From positions 54,913,249 to 54,977,248 of the forward strand of contig NC_088295.1 of NCBI RefSeq assembly GCF_032854445.1: a DNA stretch of 64,000 bases. Direction: 5' to 3'. A model generated the notes under the pieces. The model saw only the letters and a list, made by a program, of their open reading frames with translations. It was not told where the DNA came from and did no database searches. Within the stretch, counting starts at the first letter, position 1, and each line of letters begins with the position of its first letter. The translations under genes were made by a program, and so were the position numbers. The stretch comes from Liolophura sinensis (taxonomy: Eukaryota; Mollusca; Polyplacophora; Chitonida; Chitonidae). Positions 25,201 to 37,200 of this stretch are shown one piece after another.

Positions 25201-28200
25201 CAGGTGTGGAGTAAGAAAGCTGTGATGGAAATTTAATTTTCCCTTCGCCATATTCCTTATAGGTGAAGCTTGTAAGACTTGGTCGAAGGAGGTTTGAAGA
25301 GGCATTGCGAGGGTTACATGAACTTTGTCAGTGGGGGGCGAAAGAGGGGCTTAACAGGTTACGGTCAATTCACAAGGTAAGATTATTCTGCTAGGCTTTA
25401 GATTGTACATGAAATCCTGATCTACATGTATGCTTTGTAATACCTTAATGTTTAGCAAATACCACATACAACCAGATGCCTGTCATCATGGTATTTCAAA
25501 GCACTTCAGTTCAATTGTTTTTTACTCTGCATAAGTCACACACACTCTGCACATGTAAAATACTAAAATACTAGATACTGTGGTGTGAATGAAGATTTAC
25601 AGGAATTCTTGTTCATTAATCTGTATGAAAGATAAAGCTTTAGTGGAATCCTTTGAATTCATGTCATATTTCGTGTTAGCTCATGTAACATTTTCATTGT
25701 TCATTTGGGGACATGTTGCACCAAGTATATGCCATTTACTTATTTATGTGATGTTAAGTGTAGTTGGTACTGTGCATAGTACGTTTTTTTCACATGTAAG
25801 TTTACTATTTTGATATTTTGTAGGTCTAAATAAAGAAAAAATTATGGACATGAGAAGTCATCTAAGTCTGTAGTATATCAAGTATGATATTCCAGCAGAC
25901 ATGCATTAAGCCACAGTCATTCATCCACTTTAACAGACATTGTATACTAACAGACATTGTATCCTAACAGACATTGCGTCCTAACAGACATTGTATCCTA
26001 GCAGACATGTCTCTTTCATTTTGTTTGTAGTACTTCAGTAGAGATTGTGCAATACTGGAAATAGAGAAAAATGAATCTACATTGATAGGTAAGCCCAGTT
26101 CTGCCTGTTTTGTGAGTACATACCTTTCCTATCAGCCTTCAAATTAAGCGAAACAATTTGTACATGTAGCTAAAGAATGCCATTATGCTAATTGTATGTA
26201 TTTGCTGAACAATTTTGGAAATGTGAAGCTATTAATGTGCATGGTACATGTGTCTGTGATGCAACTCCATGAAAGAGTCATGCCAGGTAGAAGGGCTGGT
26301 TTCATGGAGTCATTTCTGACTCACTTTTTGCCCTTTTGACCACCTCATGAATATTACCTGAAGACAAAATGTGTCAAAAATTCAACTTCCAGTACCAGAA
26401 AAAAAGTACAGGGACAAGGTTTCAAATTTCCACCTAAGTCAGAATTGTCAGTTTTCGAGGAATTGCCTTTGAGTGGGGTGGATTGTCTGGTGTAATCCAG
26501 AGTGCTGCCCTATAGGTGAAATATTCTCAAAATAAACTTTCAAACTTATGCAAAAAACTGGACATACTTCATGATGTTGTGTTCTGTGTTTGCAGATCCT
26601 CACTGCTCCCTACTGACACTGGGCAGATGTGTGGCAGCTAACTTTCTACATGACATTGACATGTGAGGACGAAAAAAAAAATTGTTATCTTGCCAATTTT
26701 GTAAATTAATATATCACTGTACATGTTCAGGAAAACTCTGTGTCATGTGTGATTATACCACTCAAGTGCATTTAATTTGTTCTGCTGTTTTTCAGTGAAC
26801 ATGTACATATAATTGTAATGCTCTTTATGATTATACACTTATGTAGAACCCTCTTGATCACTAGAAGCAGAGCTGATATTCACTGCTAGTTTAATTATTT
26901 TCAGAGTCAAAGACCAAGAAAGCTGCCATTGTTCATTGTAACTGTAAATCTTGTGTGAAGTAAAAGTTGTGTAATGTTAGAGATGAATATATAATAGAAT
27001 AAGTGTAGCACTCTAATATTTTTTGTTACTTTTGAGACAACATGAGTTGTTCATTTTGCCTGATTCTGGGAGCTCTGTTCATCTTAGACAGGCGCTGTGA
27101 ACTTTGGTTGGAAGATAGGGTGATATCCTGCAGGGGGAAAAAGTTTCAGCATCAAAAGAAATATTTGATGAAAGTTCTGTGTTTTTAAAAATTCATTTTT
27201 GGGGAGGAAATATTATGTCGTTTATGGTATTAAAAGTGTTTAAAGAGAACACGTTAACTTCTGTGTGTTTGTAGACAGTGTGCAGGAGCCTTCTGGTCCC
27301 TGGGGATGGGGAACAGAGATCAAAGGTTACTTCACCCCACCAGCAATCTGCTGAGACGCTGGCTTTCTGTGAGCACTTACTCTCTGATTAGTTAACCTTT
27401 TCTTATATTAGCCTAAGTAAAAACTTTCCTCTATGCTACAGTCATTGCTCCATGGTGCAGGAAAGATGTGATGAACATAACAGATCAACCATCTCACAGT
27501 CTGTGTTATACTGGACTATTATGAGTGCTATTTTCTTTGTTTTACACTTCAAGCTTGCTAGTTATTCTGTAATGTATCTATTAAAGAATTGATCCATATT
27601 TTACCCAGTTTACGACACAACTTCCTGCCATTTGTCTTCTACCAGTATGGTGTGCAAACTTGTTTGTCAAAAGGGAAAGAACTTGTGAGTAACTTGGCAA
27701 GAGCTGGTGGTTTACCTGGAGCGCTCCAGTTTTCACCACATATTAAACTGTTGTAGAAGTGAAAATCTCTTCAGTAGGGTGTTCAACAATAATCAAACCA
27801 GCAAGAACTCAACTTCATGTATGTCAGCTCTCAAGTTTGGGCATTTCTGGATTAAAAATATATCTTAACATGCACACATTTCTTCTAAAACTTCCTTTTA
27901 TGGGAAAGTTTATTAATGGACCTTCAAAAATAACATCACACTTGGAATTTGATGAATTTCTAAAGTTCTGTTTGGTGTGATTTTCAGAATGATACCCTGG
28001 ACAGTTACAAGTCTCTGGACTCTTTCCTTTCAGTCCAGGATGAGGAGGGGATGATGTCAGCCAAGTCCAGCTATGAACCAGCATTTGTCATGGCCTCTGC
28101 AAGGGTTGAGGAGTAAGGGGTCATATACACTTATCCGTCTCCTTGTCTGACTTCTTTAGGAGGAACATGAATTCATTATTAAAACAATAGTATACATAAA

Positions 28201-31200
28201 GTTGAAGATTCCATCAGATGGATGTCCATCAAAAATTTCCCAAGAATATGATTATATGAATTTTTCTTGACTTTTAAAATAATGGATCCTACAGTGGCAT
28301 TGAACTGTGGACTCTTGAATTGTTAACCACCTACATTTCCAGTACCTTCATATACATCTGTGATGTCCTGACTGCACACCACGCATTGTCCATGGAACAA
28401 GTTATTTCGAAACACAAACATTTTGTCTCACTTGCCCCTCCTAGAGTTTAATATTTACTGGTAAATTCTCAATCTGTTCCTCATTTTAAAAAATTTCTAA
28501 AAAATTAAAACTGTGTTTTTTTTTTATTTGGACAGGTTTTGACAAGGATTCTTTTGATGAAAACCTAAATTTCCCATTTACTTATTGCTTTAACTTAGGC
28601 GTAGTCCTTCTCAGGTGCCAAAGCCTGCTGGATTGAATTTTTGATGTAGAACACATCATTTGTGCTTCCAAAAATTGCCATTTTGCTTAGACGTGTGGTG
28701 TTTTTATCTTTTAATATTGCAGATCTGGAATTAAAGGAAATGGTCACTGTGACCTTGTGGATAATCATTCGGTGAACTCGTGGGTAGATATTCCTTATCC
28801 AGTGTGTGATACGCTTACTGAGCAGCCTGACATACCAGGAGTTAAGTCTGAAATTCCTGGAACTCAGGCTGACATGACAGCAACAATTCATGATATCAGA
28901 GGAACCAAGTCAGATGACATCGATATCAAATCACATATCAATGGAACCAAATGGGATATCACTGAAACTACTTGTAAGCCTGATATAGCAGGAGATAATG
29001 TTAGAATGAGTATAGGTGACATTCCAGGAGAGAAATCAGAAATTAAAATGGAAAATAGTCATATAGATGATGGGCCTGATTTTGATTCCACAAAAGGAAA
29101 CAAAACAGTCTTACCTGCAGTTGACATCTCTAATGTGCTCTCGTTTGATGGACGAATATCTGACGATGCCATGACAACAAATGGTCAGGCGAGAAAAAGT
29201 GAAAGTCCGAGTTCAGCAATGCTGGAAAGTGCAATGTCGTGTTGCATGTCGGACACAAGAATGACCACGAGCGATTCTGGCATGGACAGCGAGGCGCCCA
29301 CGCCTTCGGACATCGGGGCAGAATTCCGAATCCCGGACTCAAAGGATAGGGGTAAAGCATGGGATGTCTCGTTTTCTGACATTCATGCTGACAGCGGAAT
29401 ATCCACGATGAAGACAGAAGATCAAAAAGCCAGGTCCAGCTTTGATAATGAAAGTGAAAGTTCTGGGCAAACTCTGACTGATTCACAGGGAGAACTTCAA
29501 CTAAATGGTGTTTGTGTGAGTGAAATGAACAGACTAAGGAAATCCACAGACTCTGGTATAGAGGGAGAGTCAAAACTAGAACTAAGCCCAGGTGTCCAGG
29601 AGATGGAGCGTACCTGTACAGTCTTACAGGTAGGCGACCAGCTTACCTGTGACGAGGTACAAACACTGGCTGCCTGGCCTGGGTCAGTTGTGGATGGCAG
29701 TAAGTCTTTCCTACTTTAATGGTAATTTAGGTTAAGAATGAAACCAGGTGGAGAACCTTCTAGTGCAAAGACTAATGGTATCTATACCATGCTTAGCATA
29801 AATACTGAATCATGATCTCAATCAAAGAACTCTGTGGCATTATTTATAACATTTGCTTTTAATATTTCTGTCCAAGTTGAATGAATGGATTTTTATGACT
29901 TAATTTAATATCAGAAATATTTCAGACATATTGTGGCGATGTCCAAGTTAAACATTACATGATTTACTGATTGACGTGAATGGTTATTGAAGTTTAAAGA
30001 GAGTCAACTTCTGTCGCCTTGATGGGTCTTGGAAGACTGAGTACAACCATGAAAATGAAAAGAAGAATAACACACAGACAATGACTTGCATGAAAAAATT
30101 ATCTGTGTTCAAAACAAAAATCATTAATAAAAAAAAAAAAAGAAATTAATCATTAATAGATAGTTCTCTCAAAAGTTTCAGAATCGTTGACAATAAGTTA
30201 AGTATCCAGCATTGAATTAATCAGCGGATGTACGTGTGTTTTGATTCATGGGTTGTACAAATATAGACATGTTAATATGACTGGAATAAATACATATCTT
30301 AATATACATGTACATGTACATGCCTGCAACTCCCTGAGGCTTGAATGCTACATACATGCACACTGTGGGGAGTTCACATTGCTTGGCATGTAGCATCACC
30401 CTGGAGCTAAACTCTCCTGGAAATTGCAGCCATTAACCAAGCAAAGATCAAGATGTTGTACTGCAATGCTCTAGATCTTACCAATGATGCTGATTCATCA
30501 GTTTATGTTGATCTTTGGGTGATTTTAGAAAGACTTTCGATGTATGTACATTTAAATTGATTTAGTGATTATTGCTTGTACAAGTCAGTTGATCATTTAA
30601 TAACAAGTATATGTTGGTTGACACCTTGCAGAAAGTCTCTTATCAATGGCTGTGAATGCCAGCTCTGGATCTTTCCTTGAACGTATCAATAGACCTGACA
30701 CAGGTACTGCTTTTTTGCTCTCTCCAATCTGTTCTTGTTTGATTGTCCGTTTCTTTCCTCTCTCCTCAGCTCTTTACTTCTCTCTGTCGCCGTCTGTTTT
30801 TCCAAGCTGCCATAGTGCTTTAACATTGACATCTAATTTAATTGTTCTGCCAGTTTGTTCCTTGCTTCTTTCGCTCGTCGTCTGTGTAGCAGTTAAAAAA
30901 TGAAATGTTATTCTGGTATGTTTACCCAGGACTGTCATAAAGTTTATTTGACACAGAGACTTCTTTTTTCTCAGCTTGAAGTGTAACTGTACAAATACTA
31001 CATATTCGGTCATAAACAATGAGTTGATTCAGGATAAGGATGGCCACATATTTATTATATTATTATTAAGTGTGAGTATTTTCCCTGCAGGAAATCCTGG
31101 GAGTTCTCGTGTGACTTTTGTTACATTACATCTTTGGTCAATTCAGTGACAGTGATTAATGATCAAAAATAGTTCTGCTTTGTATTTTCAAAGAAGCTGA

Positions 31201-34200
31201 GTACATGATTTGCAACGAAAACGGCACTCTGTAGAATGGGATGAATCTTTTCAGTCCTCCAGGACAACATTTGATAGTAAAGCATCAGGGGAGATAACCA
31301 CCTTATTGGAAAGGATATTCCTCACTGCTACGTCATTTTTAATACAAACATGTAGTGAATTAAATCGTCTATAATTTCATGGAACCAACTAATCACCTGT
31401 ATGAAGGATGGTTAGTTGGGGAGAAATGTCATGAAATTGTATGCAGTTTGCTGTTAGCAGTCAGTATGGTAAACCGCACTCATGTAGATGCATGTAGTAT
31501 CAGTGTTTGACGGTAACTGTGAAGTGACAGTGGTCATGGTAGTAGATAAATATCACAGTTTTCTGCTATAAATTTTACATTGCTGTGATATTACTATAGT
31601 CATGGTATAACACTGTGTTCCATAACTGTAACCAGAGTCAGTCATTTCATTACTGTGTTTTAATTGTAATATCACAGTGCTGTGTTCTAATCGTGATATT
31701 ACAGTGCTGTGTAGTGTTCTAATTGTAATATCACAGTGCTGTGTAGTGTTGTAATTGTAATATCACAGTGCTGTGTTCTAAACTGATGTGCTATGATTTG
31801 AATACTGAGAAAGGTTGGAACGTATACGTGTGTATCTGTCTACATGCACATGTACCAGTAACCGTCATGACCTGTTTTATACGTGTACCTTAGTTTGATG
31901 ACCTTTTACCATGTGTTGTTATTCTTACCTTTGTGTTGGATTGTGACTCCACGTACATGTTTTACAACCATTATGATTAATTTATGTACATGTATGTTTA
32001 TCTATCTTATGAAGCATGTTAATTTGGTGCCAAATTATTATTACTCATAGATTCTTCATCCTTGGCATTTTGATACAGTCATATCTTGTGATGTGGAAAA
32101 AAATGAACAAAAGCTTGGTTGACAAAAAGCACCAAGACAAGATACACGTACAGAATAAAAAAAATCACAGTTGAAGAAAGCTATTCTTCTTTAATAGTAT
32201 GTACAGTAAGAAGTACTAACTGGAATGTGTTAATACTGTTTATAAAAACTTTGTAATTAATATCCAGTTGGTCATGATGATATCGATGAGCTTTTTCGTC
32301 ATTTGTATCCCCTGTGCTTGGCAATTGACCTCATTATTTAAATAAGGAACTCAAGTCACCAGATGTTATCTCTGTTTTAGCATTGGTGCACATCTACCTT
32401 GTTGGTTCAGTAGGTCCATGTAGATTTTTATTTGATGCAAATCAGAAATAGTATTTCTTTTGTTTTGTCAATGTCCAAAATGGTTACTGTATCATACCCC
32501 ATTGTGTGTTTTAGCCTCCCAGGACAGTGCAAGTGACATTGATGACACTGCTACTCTGCCATCAGACTCGGTCAGGTTTGTATACTTCTCTTCAACTAAA
32601 ACTTTACACTTGGTCTTCCAGATATGTGACTATCTGCCCATGTACTCAGGGTCAAGATTAAGGCTTGCTGAAACCTGCGAACTGTAACTATCCAATAGAG
32701 ACGAGTTGTCACAGATCTTCAAGTTGATTCTCTGTTTAAACAGAAGAATGTTTCTACTTTCTCAACGGAGTTGTAGTTGTTTCTCAGTTCACACAAAAGA
32801 AATTTTCTACTTTCTCAACAGAGTTGTAATAGTTTTTCATTTCATGCAGAAGGTGTTTCTACTTTCTCAACACAGTTGTAGTTGTTTCTCAGTTCATACA
32901 GAAGATGTTTCTACTTTCTCACCGGAGTTGTAGTTGTTTCTCAGTTCACACAAAAGAAATTTTCTACTTTCTCAACAGAGTTGTAATAGTTTTTCATTTC
33001 ATGCAGAAGGTGTTTCTACTTTCTCAACACAGTTGTAGTTGTTTCTCAGTTCATACAGAAGATGTTTCTACTTTCTCACCGGAGTTGTAGTTGTTTCTCA
33101 GTTCACACAAAAGAAATTTTCTACTTTCTCAACAGAGTTGTAATAGTTTTTCATTTCATGCAGAAGGTGTTTCTACTTTCTCAACACAGTTGTAGTTGTT
33201 TCTCAGTTCATACAGAAGAATGTTTCTACTTTCTCACCGGAGTTGCAGTTGTTTCTCCATTCTCACAGAAGTTGTACATGTGTTTCTAATCTGTCAGATG
33301 TTCTAGTGGATTTTCCATTCCCACAGAAGTTATAATTGTTTGTTTGTTTCTCACAGAAGTTGTAATTGTTCCTCTGTTCTCACTAAAGTTATTTGACAAC
33401 ATGGCACTCCATCTTTCTGCCATTTCTACCAATACAGTTAAACTGTATTTCTTCATGTTTGTGCCTGGCTTATATATTTCAGGAAAATCAAAGTCGCAGT
33501 GTTCAGTGCTGCAGATCATGTGTGCAGAATGTCCTCAGCATCCCCAGGTAACATAGCCACTACTTTTTCATTCACAGCCCATTGGATATGTATTTGAAAG
33601 AGAATTATTTATTTGATATATAATTTAATATCATACATTAAATGTCAATTTTTCTATTTATATCATGGTGGCACGGCCTCCGTGGCCAATTGACTAATTT
33701 GCCAGCACAGTATAATTTGGAGGCTTTTACCAATGCAGTTACTGTGAGTTCAAGTCCACCACTTGCTGGTTTTCTTTTTTGGTCATATGTGGGTAGGTCT
33801 GCCAGCAAACTGTGTGAGCCAGCAAATGGTTGTGAGTTCCCCCTGGCTCTACCGGGTTTCTTCTCACCACAATAATGGCCGCCGTCATATCAGTGAAATA
33901 TTCTTGAGTATGGTGTGAAACACCAATCAAATAAATAACTAGATAGATCATGGTTATTAGGTCTATGGGAATTAAGATGAAACTGGTGTGTCTGGAGTAA
34001 ACCATCAAGCTTTCGTAGGTATCTGACAAAACCATGCTGCCTAATGAGTCAGCTAGGGCCACGGTATGTACTGTGTACTATGTACATGTAGGTCAGGACT
34101 TCATGGTGTTATAGTGTTTATTTCTGGCCTATACTGCATTGACCACTAGATCTTCACCATTGTCAGCATTGTCTCAGAAAGTTTGACGATTGAGGCATGG

Positions 34201-37200
34201 CATTCCATGGAGTATCCAGAATGCTTCTTCCATAATTAAAGCTTTACTATCTTTTACTATCTAATGTTGAATAATATTGGTATTGAGAATGGTGTAAAGC
34301 AGTGATTTAATAAGTATAAAAACAATCACTTTCTATCTCATCCTGTATATGACTTAATAAAATTTTGAGAAAGATAGGTTTTACTTGGACTTTCATCTCA
34401 ATACAATATTATGAAAAATATTTCTAAAATTCTGTAAATGTTTAGATAATATATTTTATAGGTCAAAAATCATTTTTACGAAAGGGTGTGTACATAGAAG
34501 AATTTGATTTTAGACTAACAAAGTGATGTGCTAGAAGTACATGGGAAGGTCTGGCAACAACTTGCGGATGGTCGTGGGTTTCCCCAGGGCTCTGTCTGGT
34601 TTCCTCCCACCATAATGCTGGCCACCATCGTATAAGTGAAATATTCTTGAGTACGGCGTAAAACACCAATCAAATAAATAAATAAATAAATTGAACACTT
34701 CTGTGGTTGACATGTTTCCATTGTACATACTGTAACACTGAACACTTCTGTGGTTGACATGTTTCCATTGTACATACTGTAACATTGAACACTTCTGTGG
34801 TTGACATGTTTCCATTGTACATACTGTAACATTGAATACTTCTGTGGTTGACATGTTTCCATTGTACATACTGTAACATTGAACACTTCTGTGGTTGACA
34901 TGTTTCCATTGTACATACTGAGGACAAATACAAACAAAAGTAACTGCAATGTGGCAAAAATAAGGCATGAATGCCAAAGATATGTTATTCAGGGGGATTA
35001 TAAAGGAGGTGTACTCAGCAACCTTACTGCCAAAAAATCTGCAGATACGACAACTTTTGGTCAGGGGCTGATGTAGGCTAAAATATACCACACTTTATCA
35101 GTTTGCCTCCAGTTGCTACCATTGTCCTGTACCTGTAGATTCCTTCATTTGCTATCATATGTCATTTGGTAACTGTGATCATATTCATTTTGCTTGTATC
35201 AGGTCACAAGCTGCTGAAGATTTGTCAGCTGTACAGTCATCTACACAGTGTGATATACTCCCTGCTGAGCGGCAGGACAGTGGTCATTCTGGGCAGTGTG
35301 AAGATGGAGAGAGAGGTGCGCGAGATTGTCACAGCATTGGAGCTGTTCTTACCAGGATACTCCAGGTGAGTTGTTAGAATGAGTCACATACGGGTGCTAC
35401 AGCATCAAAACTGCACAAAAATCCTGTTAATTATGAAGTCAAGGCATCACCACATGTACCTTTACATGTACATGGTGATGCCCTGACCTCATTATTATCT
35501 TTGAACCCACATGAGTCTAAGCAATGTAAAAGTCATGTTGTTGGAAGTGCTACAGTTTGCCTCCAAAAATACATTTTTAGAGGCAGATATCATAAAATGA
35601 TACTTTTTTGGTGAAACTCAAATTTTTCTAATAGGATATAATCCTACCTCTCAAACAAACCTCAAAACACATTTCTAAAATGAATAGAGCTCTCAGAATT
35701 AGGAAAAAAAATGCATGACTTAATCATAATGGAAATTTATTTCCTCACAAATGACTGGTGTGATTTGAATTACTACTCAGTTTTTATTTCCATTGCATGC
35801 TGAGACTTATATACATGTACCATTATCTGTCATGATTGTAAAACACAGAGTTCTGTTTGCATTGTGATTTTGTAATTAGCAAATTAAGAATTCTGATGTG
35901 TGGAACATAGGAAGTGTGGTAGAATTCCCTGTACTTTAATTGTGAACAGACTTTCAATCCCTCAATGTTTCATTCTGGTAATAATCCTGTTATTTTTGTG
36001 ATTGCAGCACATTTGAGTCTGTTATTCCTCTGTACCACAAACCCTTGAGGCTACCAGAGGTCATCAAGTACAAACTGATAGGCCTGTGTCGACCTGAAAA
36101 AAGATCCTTAGATTATATGGTCCCTAACTCAGTCAAGGTAAGCCTTAGTGTGGTTATTTGTAAGCTAAATAGCAAATTCAAGCTTAACTGACACATCCAG
36201 ACAGGATAAACAACAGCACATTTTATGTCAAAGCATGGTAACTCCTGACAAACAATCCAGCAAATTTCGTACAATTTATGTGAGTTTGTGGGACACATGG
36301 TACTTTACCAGACCTCGAGCATGGTTTCATGTAAAAACCTGACCTGAATATTGAACTGTTTGCCATAGTCTGCGATGTTGCAGCATAGGTATATTAAATG
36401 GTCCTTTGTGTCCAGTTTGTGCACTTTAAACAGCTATCTGGGTCATTCTATCAGTGTGTGTTGGCAATGTCCTTCTGTCTTAAATTAAAATGTTTATCAA
36501 CAAGGAGAATTTGAGCTGATTATGTCACTGATAAAAAAAAATAATAATAAGTTTTGTTAATTGCAATGGTAAATTTGTTAATAATTAGTAAACTTCATCT
36601 TATCAGTAACCTATAAAGTTTGGTGAACAAATTTATTTACACCACTCGTTAATTGATCGTTTTCTCGTTTTCATTGCTTTGATCACAGGAGGAGGATTAA
36701 ATGTTCTCATACTGCAGCACCATTTGATCGTAAATTTATTTGTATTTTTTTTTTTTCTTATTGTAAATTGGATAAAAAAAGATTAAGGTTGTGTCTTGAA
36801 GTTTTTTTCTTACATGTCTTAGGAAAATGTGAAAGGACCTTTGCAGAACTTGTCTTATTGTTTTGTTGAGCGTTATTGTGGAAAACACAAACTCTGTGCT
36901 GTTCTTTTCAGCATTATTTAACAATATTGGATGTAGAAAAGAGATACATCATGTCCCCTCTATACCAGGTAAGTATCAGTAGCGTGTACATGGTATGCAA
37001 GCGCCTGTAAAACCTCTTTCATGAAAAGTAACTACATCATCATATATACTTCATGTGTGCTTGTCAGACTTTGGGATTGTTAACTTTATTGGTATGTTTG
37101 TCATGTACTTTTTTCTGTATTTTAATATTACATGATGTGTACTCCTTGGTGCACCAAATAGCTGTACATTCTTGTCTATTACTGTACAAATGTTATTAAA

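Noticed and set aside
29130-29573. 147-codon minus-strand frame.
   Set aside because: Antisense shadow of SMCR8 exon 15, which is in phase with the flanking exons and carries the coding signal.
34515-35091. Minus-strand frames of 95-186 codons.
   Set aside because: Generated by the 47-bp array and the adjacent SINE, antisense to SMCR8.
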